DNA from: JBMYRH01 sp049602155
GTDB taxonomy: Bacteria > Myxococcota_A > UBA9042 > PHBI01 > JBMYRH01
Reading direction: 5' to 3'
DNA: 64,000 nucleotides
NCBI GenBank assembly: GCA_049602155.1
Contig: JBMYRH010000029.1
Location: forward strand, 1-64,000
Below, piece after piece: positions 17,238 through 25,592 of the stretch. A program made the translations under genes and the position numbers. Each line of letters begins with the position of its first letter. The stretch's first letter is position 1. The notes under the pieces were generated by a model. The model was not told the origin of the DNA and did no database searches. It saw only the letters and a program-made list of their open reading frames with translations.

Positions 17238-18735
17238 AGGGCAGTGGTCCAGTGCGCTGGATGCGGCGGATGAACCCACCATCGTGCTCGGTGAGGAGGA
17301 TGTTGCCTTGGTAGTCCATCGTGACCGCGCGGGGCTCGGAGATCTTCGCACCGGGTGTCCACCAAAGTTCGCCGTCCCCCTCGTGGGTGCCGTCCGATAC
17401 ACCGTCCAACATCAAGTGAAGGATGCCCTGGGGATCCACCCAGAAGAGCTTACTCGCTGAGTGCGCACAGAGGAGGATACCACCGTCGGGTGGGAACCAG
17501 ATCCCTCGGAGCCCCCCCAGCCCTGTCTCGAGGGCCGAGAAGCCATGGCCACCCCCAGTCAATTCACCGTTCCCTGCCAAGGGCATCACAGCGCCGCTGT
17601 TGCCGACCCACCATGCACGGTTGTCACCGCGGTCCGTGACGGCCAGCTGGCCGCTCGGCATCACGGCCAAGTTCCCCAGGGAGACAAAGCCCTCGGCGAC
17701 GATCTGGATACCCGTCTCAGGGGTCCAGCGCTTGAGGACTGTGCCGGCAGACATCCAGGCGAGCTGCTCGTCATCAGAGACCCAGAGGCCGCGCCCTGAG
17801 CCGAGGTCCCCTGCGACGAAGAAGGTCTCCACCATGCCGTCGGTGCCGAGGCGTCGAATCTTCTCGTTGACCAAGTCGAGGATGTACACCGTGCCATCGG
17901 CACGCACCCAAAGCCCATTGGGCGAATGTAGGGCGACCTCGGTCCCGAGCGTGAGGGTGTCGGGGCCATCTCCTGCTTCGCTCGTGCCCGCGACCGTGTG
18001 GATGGTCCCGTCAGTGTCGATGCGGCGAATCGCGTGGGCATCTTTGTCGGCGACGAAGAGCCGCCCTTGGGCATCTGCGTGGGTCATATGAGGGCGGCTC
18101 AGCTCTGCATCCAGGGCCGGCCCACCCTCATACTCAGGGTCCCACCCATTGAAGGCCTTTGCCGTAAAGAAGGCGGTCCCTGCGAGCGTCTCGACCACGC
18201 CGTAAGACTCGAGGAAGGGGAGGGGGGGCGTGTCATCGATGTCCTCCACGTCATCGCCCGCGGTGATGTCCTCCGCGGTGTCCTCCAGGGTGTCGTCGGT
18301 GATGTCCTCTGTCGTGCCTGTGCTGGTGTCCTCTGTCGTGCCTGTGCTGGTGTCCTGCTCAGCGTCTTCGGTGTCCACGGGGGGGACGTTGACCTCTGCA
18401 TCAGTGGGCTGACTTACGACGTCCGCGGTCGTGGTGTCGCCGGCTGTGGTGTCGGGGACCTGAGCGTCGACGTCGTTTGCGTCTATGGGGGGCGCGTCGT
18501 CCTCGACATCCTCTGGCCCTGGCGCGGGCACGCTGCTGTCCCTCGTCACCGGGGCCTGTGCATCGACTGCCCCTTCCACCAGCGGCGGGGTGGCGTCGTC
18601 AAAGTCGCCCCCTCCGTCCACGGCGACCGCAGGCTGAGCGGTGTCGGGCTCTTGGGGAGTGGCCGTATCGCCACACGCCGCGAGGGAGAGGAGGGCACCG
18701 GCGGTGAGCCAAACGAGTAGGGGACGCTGAGTCAT
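17236..18735 (-). CDS. NHL/SMP-30-like beta-propeller lipoprotein
   Basis: 499 residues. Lipobox SLAAC, then about 140 residues of acidic Thr/Asp/Glu/Pro-rich stem with two copies of an EDTSTGTT repeat. Residues about 175-499 are a beta-propeller of NHL type: repeats such as LFVADKDAHAIRRIDTDGTIHTVAG and VYILDLVNEKIRRLGTDGMVETF each form one blade. Such propellers bind proteins or glycans; enzymatic lactonase activity of SMP-30 relatives is not supported by metal ligands I can see. The long acidic stem would hold the propeller off the outer membrane. Confidence 0.8.
   Translation of the reverse strand: MTQRPLLVWLTAGALLSLAACGDTATPQEPDTAQPAVAVDGGGDFDDATPPLVEGAVDAQAPVTRDSSVPAPGPEDVEDDAPPIDANDVDAQVPDTTAGDTTTADVVSQPTDAEVNVPPVDTEDAEQDTSTGTTEDTSTGTTEDITDDTLEDTAEDITAGDDVEDIDDTPPLPFLESYGVVETLAGTAFFTAKAFNGWDPEYEGGPALDAELSRPHMTHADAQGRLFVADKDAHAIRRIDTDGTIHTVAGTSEAGDGPDTLTLGTEVALHSPNGLWVRADGTVYILDLVNEKIRRLGTDGMVETFFVAGDLGSGRGLWVSDDEQLAWMSAGTVLKRWTPETGIQIVAEGFVSLGNLAVMPSGQLAVTDRGDNRAWWVGNSGAVMPLAGNGELTGGGHGFSALETGLGGLRGIWFPPDGGILLCAHSASKLFWVDPQGILHLMLDGVSDGTHEGDGELWWTPGAKISEPRAVTMDYQGNILLTEHDGGFIRRIQRTGPLP
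18307..18354 (-). repeat. Two exact 24-bp repeats in an acidic stem
   Basis: A 24-base unit occurs twice without a mismatch, coding the repeated EDTSTGTT block of the lipoprotein stem. Confidence 0.9.
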
Positions 18736-18812
18736 GACGCAAGCCTACTGCCTTCGGGGCGCTGCGTCATCGTCCCGCGCGTCTTTGGGGCGCGAAGGTC
18801 GGTTAATACGAT

Positions 18813-20438
18813 GTGCACCGAGCGCGTTTTTCGCCGTGGCTGATTGCCCTCACACGGCAGCATTTCGGGCGGGAAGGGCGACCTTGTGCTAGCTTTTTCA
18901 CCTCCTTAGGCACGGGGTTTCTCCTGGGTTACCGACGTCTCGAACCTCATGATCGCAACCAACTCGAGCTCAAGCTCGCGTACTTGGTTCCGCCGAAGTG
19001 TAAACGGCACGTGGTCGTGACAGAGGCCTTCATCTTCGCACCAAAGACCCTTGGGATTACGCGTCAGGCGTACCCGACGGAGCGCTTCTTCGAGGACACG
19101 ACGCGCTTTCTGCGTTTGAAGACCCCCGATGAGCCCCTCGCGCGCCTCACGGAGCGCGCTCGAATCGACGAGCTCCTCGATGACGCGTGCGATGCGCGCC
19201 CCATCGAGTGGCGGCTGCGCCTGCTTGGTTGTGTGTACCGTCGCGCCATTCGCGACAGGGCACGGGTGTTGTCTCAGCGCCTGAGCGCGGTCACCGCGGA
19301 GGGGGCGGAGGCACTCGCTGTTGACATGACGACCTTCGTCGACCGACTTGGGCAGGCGCGTGCCCACCTGAAGAGCGTGGCGCTTCAACCGGAGCATGGC
19401 GCCCTGGGGCCGGCCGTTGATGAGTTCGTGTCTCTGGTCGCGGAGGCCTCGTGCACCCGCCTCGTGGAGGGGCTCGACCTCGTCGACGCAGAGTTGGCCT
19501 CGCTGCGCGCCATTCGAGCGCATGTCGCCACCGCGGCGGTGCGTGAGTATCATCACCGAAGGGAGCAGGGGTACGAGAGCTTCGCGCTTGAGGGGGACAC
19601 GAACGAGGGGCTGCCTCATCGCCGCAGGACGCTGAAACGAGCGATCTCCAGCGCGCTCTATTTGGACATCGGTCATGAGCGCGGTGGTGAGCTCGCCCAG
19701 AACTTCATCGGCATGATCTCTGCCGCTGCCGCGATGTTCTTCGCCATCGTGGTCGCGGTGTGGGCGCAGCTGCGATGGGAGATGACCGCGTGGCCCTTTA
19801 TCCTCGTGATGGTGCTCTCTTATGTGGTGAAGGATCGCATTAAGGAGATCGGGAAGCGCGCGCTCGGCAAGCGCGCGAGGGGGATGGCCCCGGACGTCGT
19901 ACAGAAGGTCCGCGTCCCGTCGACAGGTTCAGTCGTCGGCCTCTGCCGTGAGTGGTTCGATGTCCTGTCCCCGGAGTCCTTGGACACCGAAGTGAGCCGC
20001 TTGAGGCATATCGATCATCCAGGGGGGATGGAGGAGCTGGGGCGACCTGAGACTGTCATGGTCTATCGCAAGGAGGTCGCGCTCAAGGTCGCTGAGCTGA
20101 ACCACGACTTGACCCATATCGATGGCCTCACTGACATCATTCGGTTCAACTTGGCGCGTGTGCGGCGCCGAATGGATGCGCCCACAGAGATCTATACGTT
20201 GGTTCATCCACAGACACATCAGCTGGTCGAGGTCCCTTGCGGACGGGTGTACCACCTCAACATTGTCCTCCGAACCACGACACGCTCCGACGGTGCCTCT
20301 CGGGTTGAGATGGAGCGCGTTCGAGTGGTGCTCGACCAGGTCGGGATTCGCCGTGTGGAGCGGGTGCATCCCGCTGCAGCGTTGACGGATGTTGAGGCCG
20401 CGGGGCTCCATGAGACCGACAGTCCAGATCTCCTTTAG
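18813..20438 (+). CDS. Unrecognised two-helix membrane protein
   Basis: 541 residues; I do not recognise the family. A soluble N-terminal half (about 1-290) contains ELKLAYLVPPKCKRHVVVTEAFIFAPKTLGI and helical, Arg/Glu-rich segments. Two membrane helices follow (ISAAAAMFFAIVVAVWAQL and WPFILVMVLSYVVKDRI), then a soluble C-terminal half with LNHDLTHIDGLTDIIRFNLARV. Both large parts should lie on the cytoplasmic side. The start is uncertain: GTG 18813 lacks a good ribosome-binding site and no later in-frame start is better; an ATG at 18811 opens only a 10-codon frame. The body reads as a real coding sequence. Confidence 0.6.
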   Translation: MHRARFSPWLIALTRQHFGREGRPCASFFTSLGTGFLLGYRRLEPHDRNQLELKLAYLVPPKCKRHVVVTEAFIFAPKTLGITRQAYPTERFFEDTTRFLRLKTPDEPLARLTERARIDELLDDACDARPIEWRLRLLGCVYRRAIRDRARVLSQRLSAVTAEGAEALAVDMTTFVDRLGQARAHLKSVALQPEHGALGPAVDEFVSLVAEASCTRLVEGLDLVDAELASLRAIRAHVATAAVREYHHRREQGYESFALEGDTNEGLPHRRRTLKRAISSALYLDIGHERGGELAQNFIGMISAAAAMFFAIVVAVWAQLRWEMTAWPFILVMVLSYVVKDRIKEIGKRALGKRARGMAPDVVQKVRVPSTGSVVGLCREWFDVLSPESLDTEVSRLRHIDHPGGMEELGRPETVMVYRKEVALKVAELNHDLTHIDGLTDIIRFNLARVRRRMDAPTEIYTLVHPQTHQLVEVPCGRVYHLNIVLRTTTRSDGASRVEMERVRVVLDQVGIRRVERVHPAAALTDVEAAGLHETDSPDLL

Positions 20439-20541
20439 CCCGTCAAAGAGGCGCGGAGTGGTCGCGCACAGCGCTGCGCAGTACGATGCGGACAGCGAGG
20501 ACCTCGCTGTGTGTGACAACCAGAGTGGATGGGGGAGGGCT

Positions 20542-21555
20542 ATGGTCCGCTGGATTGGGTGTGTCGTCGCGGGGCTGTTGCTCACTGGATGCACAGAGTC
20601 ATCATGCCGTAGGGTGGCGGCGCTCGACTTTGAGTCTGTCGCTGTGACGGCGTACGAGACGACGTTGCCCGACGCCAGTGGAGGCTTTGCGGTCTTCGGG
20701 GACACTCAGCGGACAAGTTGGCAAGAGTGCGTCATAGGCCGTGAGGTCAATGACGCCGAGACCGCGGCACTGATCGCGTCTGTGGTTGAGGCAGAGCCTG
20801 CCTTTGTCGTCGTGGTGGGGGACTTCGTCTTCCATGGCGCCGATGAGGAGCATTGGGAGCTCTTCGACGTCACCGCGGGGCCCCTCCGCGAGGCACGCAC
20901 CCCCTGGCTGCCCGTGGTCGGTAATCACGAATATTGGGGGCAGAATTCGAATGCCTTGGAGAACCTGCGCGCGCGCTTCAGTCGCCTCGCGACAGAGACG
21001 TGGTACAGCGAACGCTACGCCGGGTTAGGGCTCGTCATCCTGGACTCCAACGTCGATGAGCTTGATGACGCCGCGTGGGAGCAGCAGGCCGCTTGGTACC
21101 GCGCCGAGATGGCCGCGTTTAACGATGACCCTGATATCCGAGGCGTCTTGGTGTTCGCGCACCACCCACCGTTTACTAACAGCACGGTCGTGAGCGGGGA
21201 TAAGGACGTACAAGAGACGTTCATGCCGGCCTTCTGCGAGAGCCAAAAGGGGCTCGCCTTCATCAGCGGCCATGCCCATGGTTACGAGCGCTTCGAGCAG
21301 GGCCCCGATGAGGCCTGTGGTTCCCGTGGGCATCATTTTATCGTCACAGCGGGTGGCGGCGGGCCTCGACCCGACAGCTTACGAAGCGCAGAGGAGACCG
21401 GGTATGAAGACCTCTACGACGGCCCGACTCCGCGTCCCTTTCATTACCTTTGGATGCTGCCGACCCCTGAGGGGGTGTCGGTGGAGGTCCGAGGTTTTCA
21501 GACGGAAGACGCAGAGCTGCAGGTGCTGGAGCGCTTCACCCTGACTTACGAGTAG
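20542..21555 (+). CDS. Calcineurin-like metallophosphoesterase lipoprotein
   Basis: 337 residues from ATG 20542, which follows GGGGGAGGG. The lipobox LLLTGC makes this start far better than the long upstream extension. The metallophosphoesterase motif series is complete: FAVFGDTQ (GDxx), VVGDFVFHG (GDxxxxG), LPVVGNHEYWG (GNHE), VLVFAHHPP and FISGHAHGYER (GHxH). It resembles purple-acid-phosphatase-like secreted enzymes. The N-terminal 30 residues after the lipid Cys are a short linker. Confidence 0.88.
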   Translation: MVRWIGCVVAGLLLTGCTESSCRRVAALDFESVAVTAYETTLPDASGGFAVFGDTQRTSWQECVIGREVNDAETAALIASVVEAEPAFVVVVGDFVFHGADEEHWELFDVTAGPLREARTPWLPVVGNHEYWGQNSNALENLRARFSRLATETWYSERYAGLGLVILDSNVDELDDAAWEQQAAWYRAEMAAFNDDPDIRGVLVFAHHPPFTNSTVVSGDKDVQETFMPAFCESQKGLAFISGHAHGYERFEQGPDEACGSRGHHFIVTAGGGGPRPDSLRSAEETGYEDLYDGPTPRPFHYLWMLPTPEGVSVEVRGFQTEDAELQVLERFTLTYE

Positions 21556-21564
21556 CAGCGGGGG

Positions 21565-22380
21565 CTACAGGCGTCCGCTGACCGCGACGCCTCCGCCTGA
21601 TGGGAGCGCGAGGGGCGTGACTTGAACCGGGTGGTCGTGAAGTGCGGGGAGCAGCAAGCCCAGGCTCGTGCCCACGAGCGCACCAGCGATGACGTCTGTC
21701 GGGAAGTGGTGCCCTGCTTGTACGCGACCGATGGCGACCCCGATGGCGATAGCGTCGCCGACGGCTAACGCGACCCATGGGAGGGCGCTGTTCGGGTGTC
21801 GGCGCCGCAAGGTTTGGAAGAGCGCCGTGGAGGCCGCGAAGGCGTTGCCCGTGTGCCCACTGAAGAACGAGAAGGCGGCGCTGGTCTCAGTGCGGAGCGC
21901 GGCGGGGGCGGTATCACCGTACATATAAGGTCGCGGTCGCCTGGAGGCCATCTTCACCAGCAGTGTCGTTGCGTTGGTCCATGCGATGGACTGGAGGATG
22001 ACGACCATGTCGTTGAGCGCGTCGACGGGGCCACCGTCGAGGAAGGGGATGAGCACGGCGCTGCCGAGCAATACGCCGACCCCGATATCAGAGGCGACCG
22101 CCCATTTGGGGTCGTAGCGCCCTGCGACGACCTTATCCATGGGGTTGAGGTCTGCCGGATCACAGATGGGTCCGCAGTGCGGCGGCGCGAAGCTGTCCAT
22201 GAGCGGCCAAGCCAGGAGGACCGCAGCAGGGATGACCAGGGCCGGAATATCGACCTCCCAGTTGAGCGTATAGGCTGCACCGGAGGTCGCCTCTGGCGCG
22301 TGAACCTCGCCCTGGCCATGAGCCACTTGGGGCAGCATCAGGGTGGCGACAAAAGACATGGAGACGAACCAACGCAACAT
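21565..22380 (-). CDS. PAP2-family phosphatase
   Basis: 271 residues with a signal peptide (cleavage near AHG). The three PAP2 motifs are intact: KMASRRPRP, FFSGHTGNAF and GRVQAGHHFPTDV, and lie among four or five predicted membrane helices. PAP2 enzymes dephosphorylate lipid phosphates such as undecaprenyl pyrophosphate, phosphatidate or lipid A. ATG 22380 has GGAG six bases upstream; an ATG at 22392 is possible. It is convergent with the metallophosphoesterase, nine bases apart. Confidence 0.85.
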   Translation of the reverse strand: MLRWFVSMSFVATLMLPQVAHGQGEVHAPEATSGAAYTLNWEVDIPALVIPAAVLLAWPLMDSFAPPHCGPICDPADLNPMDKVVAGRYDPKWAVASDIGVGVLLGSAVLIPFLDGGPVDALNDMVVILQSIAWTNATTLLVKMASRRPRPYMYGDTAPAALRTETSAAFSFFSGHTGNAFAASTALFQTLRRRHPNSALPWVALAVGDAIAIGVAIGRVQAGHHFPTDVIAGALVGTSLGLLLPALHDHPVQVTPLALPSGGGVAVSGRL

Positions 22381-22662
22381 CGAGCACTCCATGTTGAGGG
22401 CCAGGGGTTGAGCCTTACCTGCCTCTAAGGGTTTGTAGCATGCGCACGATAGCGCTGCCATGTGGGGTCCCGGCACGTGCCTCAGCCCCTGGTAGGTAGA
22501 GCACCACATTTCAGGAGACTCTGGTGGACTTGAAGAGCCGCACGATCCCCGCCGGTCCGAGCCCCCAAGATGCCGTACTGCGAGGTGATGCATCCCTCTT
22601 AGCTGCCCTCGACGAGGGGCTCAACATGGCGCAAGCGCGCCATCCCAGGCTAACCTCAACGG

Positions 22663-23718
22663 ATGCTTGCTCTCCTGTCCGCTCTGGCTTGCTTTGCGCT
22701 CAGCGCTGCGTGGTCTCCTGCTGAGGTGCCCTTGGCGTCGTCCGTGGAGCGACCGATGTTTGTGCTCGTCTCCTTTGATGCGACCCCTCGTGGGGACGTC
22801 CCAGTGGAGGAGTATCACTTCATTCAGCTGCTCGAGCGGCTCAGAGCCGCGGCGCCCTCCGACCACACGGCGCCGCCCCCATCGTTTACCCTGTTCTTCA
22901 ATACGGGGTTGCTACAATTACCGCTGGATTGGACGCCCAAGCCAGAGAGCCGTTGGCATCAAGATGAGCGCTGGCGCGCGTGGCTCAAGAACCCGGAACA
23001 GCCACGGAGCCGGGTGATAGGTCACGCTCCAAGCCCGGAGGCCATCGCGCGCTCAGTGGAGACGCTCGTGCGTATCGAAGAGCTCGGGGTCGAGTTGGCC
23101 TCTCATGGCGTGCAGCATCAAAACGGTACTGGGTGGACGCGTGCTCAGTGGGAGGCCGAGTTTCGGGAGCACGCCCGAATTCTAGCGCTTCACGGTTTAT
23201 CTACCCCCAAGGGGTTCCGGGCGCCTTTTTTGAAGACCAGCATCCCCGGGGCCCCGCGGATGAGCGATCCGATGTTCCAAGTGATGAGTGACTATGGAAT
23301 GCGCTACGACACTAGCAAAGTCGGCCCGATTGCGCCGCGCTGGCCGATGCGCATCAAGGGGACCTCGATTTGGGAGGTCGAGCTGCCGATGTACGAGGGC
23401 GCAAAGCGCCCGACGTTGCTCTTTGGCCCATCTGCGATGGGGCGTTGGGGGCTCTTCTACTTATTACGCGACGAGTTCGAGCGTCGTTATCATGGAGAGC
23501 GTGCGCCGCTCATTTACGGCGGGCACGGAGAGTTCGTCGACACCGTGGAGCGCTTCTTGAAGTCGGTCTGCTATCAGCCCGAGGTGCGATGCGTGACGTA
23601 CAGTGAGTTTGTACGCTACCTGGACCGTCGGGCGGAGGGGCGTCGGGGCCCGGGCGTCAACCTGTCTGAACGGGCGCGACCTGCGGCAACATTACCAAGG
23701 CCTCACGCAGCCCACTGA
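22663..23718 (+). CDS. Secreted polysaccharide deacetylase-like protein
   Basis: 351 residues with a short signal peptide (MLALLSALACFALSAAW). The NodB-like barrel shows VLVSFDATPRGD (first Asp), ELASHGVQHQNGTGW with the HxxxH metal pair, and GFRAPFLKTSIPG (conserved RxPF/Y). Members remove acetyl groups from peptidoglycan, chitin oligomers or other N-acetylated glycans. The region after residue 200 (GMRYDTSKVGPIAPRW) is also family-like. Divergent from the PAP2 gene across about 280 bases. Confidence 0.75.
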   Translation: MLALLSALACFALSAAWSPAEVPLASSVERPMFVLVSFDATPRGDVPVEEYHFIQLLERLRAAAPSDHTAPPPSFTLFFNTGLLQLPLDWTPKPESRWHQDERWRAWLKNPEQPRSRVIGHAPSPEAIARSVETLVRIEELGVELASHGVQHQNGTGWTRAQWEAEFREHARILALHGLSTPKGFRAPFLKTSIPGAPRMSDPMFQVMSDYGMRYDTSKVGPIAPRWPMRIKGTSIWEVELPMYEGAKRPTLLFGPSAMGRWGLFYLLRDEFERRYHGERAPLIYGGHGEFVDTVERFLKSVCYQPEVRCVTYSEFVRYLDRRAEGRRGPGVNLSERARPAATLPRPHAAH

Positions 23719-23758
23719 CGTCGTGAATCAACGCTGTCGGGCAGCCGTGGCAGATCGC

Positions 23759-24205
23759 TCAGGTGCTCTCAACGACGCTCGTCTTGTTGGCGGCGACCTC
23801 GGCCCAGACGAAGCGCTCGATGCCGCCCGACAGGAGCTGGAGGCGTTGATGGCCCTCGACTGCGGTCTCAAGTAAGAGCTTGATGGCCTCGGTGCGGATA
23901 TCCTCCGCGCCCAGGCTCACCGTCTTCATTGCCCACTGCGGGAAGAGGCGTGAGGGGCAATCCTCCATCGTGTTCAGGAGGAGGATCTCGTCATGGCGTG
24001 GGTCGGCGCTGATACGCGTGTAGAGTGTGTCGACAGCCTCCGCTGGCCCCTCAATGACCTGGAAAAAGATCCCAGAGGCCTCCACGAGTACACCTGTGAT
24101 GTCGGATCCCTTGTTGTTCATCACCGAGACTTTGGCGAGCTCAGCAATCTCGGCTGAACTCATCGCTGAAGAGGAACGGCTGATGTATTTGAGTCGCTTT
24201 ATCAT
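23759..24205 (-). CDS. BLUF-domain blue-light photoreceptor
   Basis: 148 residues; residues 3-95 are a BLUF domain. All FAD-site residues defined in AppA are present with near-identical spacing: Tyr7 (LKYISRSS), Asn31 (NNKGSDITGVL), Gln49 (FFQVIEGP), Trp91 and Met93 (QWAMK). The Tyr-Gln hydrogen-bond network is what switches on blue light, so the domain should be photoactive. The remaining 50 residues form a short helical cap, as in short BLUF proteins that act by binding a partner protein. ATG 24205 begins the domain; the frame's earlier start adds residues unlike BLUF. A pair of repeats lies upstream at 24287. Confidence 0.88.
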   Translation of the reverse strand: MIKRLKYISRSSSAMSSAEIAELAKVSVMNNKGSDITGVLVEASGIFFQVIEGPAEAVDTLYTRISADPRHDEILLLNTMEDCPSRLFPQWAMKTVSLGAEDIRTEAIKLLLETAVEGHQRLQLLSGGIERFVWAEVAANKTSVVEST

Positions 24206-24286
24206 ACGGATGCATCCTTCATTCTGACCACGCCAAGAGCCTGAGAGGCTCCTGCGCAGGCCTCTAAGAGACACGCGCCACGTTCA

Positions 24287-24324
24287 TTTGTCACGTCTGC
24301 GTATCATAATTTGTGACGTCAGCG
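24287..24324. promoter_or_regulatory. Paired 15-bp repeats, candidate operator
   Basis: TTTGTCACGTCTGCG (24287-24301) and TTTGTGACGTCAGCG (24310-24324) match at 13 of 15 positions and start 23 bases apart, close to two helical turns. GTCAC in the first and GTGAC in the second also form an inverted pair. Between them TATCATAAT reads as TATGAT on the minus strand, a fair -10 for the BLUF gene. The region is divergent between the BLUF gene and the GST-like gene, so it could control either. Confidence 0.4.
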
Positions 24325-24410
24325 TTTGATATGAGCACCAAAAGCTGTGCTCTGGGTTGCGAGTGGTCGGCAGTGCGATATGAAGAGGGCCAGGCTCGCA
24401 TGCGGGAGGC

Positions 24411-25577
24411 GTGGTGTCCTCAAGCGCCGAGCGTGATACTCGCGAGAGGATCACTGACCAGGGGATGATGCTGAGGATGGAGAGGGCGCCTAAACATTAC
24501 GGCTGGCTGGTTTCTCCATACTCGGCGAAGACGCGCAGCTATCTGCGTTTCCGAGGCGACGCATTTGAGGATGTCGTACCCGGGGTATGGACCCTGCGAA
24601 CCCGCATCGGCAAGGCCGTCGGGCGTGTGATTATGCCGACAGTGGAGCTGCCAGATGGCACTTGGCTACAGGACTCAAGTGTCATCATCGATCACTTTGA
24701 AGGGCTCTCTGGGGCTACGCGAATCACTCCGTCGTCGCCTACACAGCGCGTCGCCTCGGCGTTGCTTGAGGTCTTCGCAGATGAGTGGCTGCCGATGGCT
24801 GCACTACACTACCGATGGAATTTACCTGAGAACGCCGCGTTCGCGCTCGCGGAGTTCGCCCGCTCAGGCTTGCCGCTCGCGCCGGGTTGGGTTGGCCGCC
24901 GAGCGGTCGGCGGCTTGGCGCGCAGGATGCAAAGCTACCTCGGTGTCCTCGGGGTGACGGAGTCGACCCAGGGAGCGATTGAGGAGACCGTCCAGCTCAC
25001 ACTCTCTGCCCTCGATACGCAGCTGTCCCAGTCGCCCTATGTGCTCGGCGCGCGCCCTTGCATGGGCGATTTTGCGCTCTACGGTCCACTTTGGGCGCAC
25101 CTCTATCGCGATCCGGCGAGCCGTACGCTCTTCGACGACCGGCCTCATGTGACGCGCTGGATGGCCCGGCTCACCGAGGGCGCACGTGTCGAGGGCGACT
25201 TCTTCGCAGGCGATGAGGTCCCGAGCACCCTCGATCCTCTCTTTGAGTGCGTCTTCGTGGACCAATGGGCGTGGCTCAAAACGCTGGTCGACGCCATCGA
25301 CGCATACTGTGCCGCGCACCCTGATGCCACACGAGTACCACGTTCACTTGGCAGCGCGCCCTTCACGGTGCGTGGGGTCAGCGCGCAGCGGAAGCTCGCG
25401 ACCTTTGTCCAGTGGAAGGCCCAGCGCGCAGAGCGCGCTTACCGCGCAGCCGGGGGCGAGGCCGACCGCTGGATGGGGCGCGTGCTGGCGCGGCCGGATG
25501 TGAGCGACATCATCCCGACGATCGCGCACCCATTCGCTCTCTCGAAGTTTAAAGCGGTGCTCGCCACTGCCCCATGA
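24411..25577 (+). CDS. Glutathione S-transferase-like protein
   Basis: 388 residues, long for the family (usually 200-240). Residues about 26-105 form a thioredoxin-like fold with SPYSAKTRSYLRFRG at the usual active-site position (Ser rather than Cys) and PTVELPDGTWLQDSSVIIDHFE, the conserved glutathione-binding PxL...DS segment. A helical GST C-domain follows (CMGDFALYGPLWAHLYRDP). A further 100 residues form a helical extension I cannot name. The start is uncertain: GTG at 24411 or 24414 follows GGGAGG, while ATG 24465 or 24468 is closer to the fold. Confidence 0.75.
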   Translation: MVSSSAERDTRERITDQGMMLRMERAPKHYGWLVSPYSAKTRSYLRFRGDAFEDVVPGVWTLRTRIGKAVGRVIMPTVELPDGTWLQDSSVIIDHFEGLSGATRITPSSPTQRVASALLEVFADEWLPMAALHYRWNLPENAAFALAEFARSGLPLAPGWVGRRAVGGLARRMQSYLGVLGVTESTQGAIEETVQLTLSALDTQLSQSPYVLGARPCMGDFALYGPLWAHLYRDPASRTLFDDRPHVTRWMARLTEGARVEGDFFAGDEVPSTLDPLFECVFVDQWAWLKTLVDAIDAYCAAHPDATRVPRSLGSAPFTVRGVSAQRKLATFVQWKAQRAERAYRAAGGEADRWMGRVLARPDVSDIIPTIAHPFALSKFKAVLATAP

Positions 25578-25592
25578 GGGCTGCTTTGAGCG

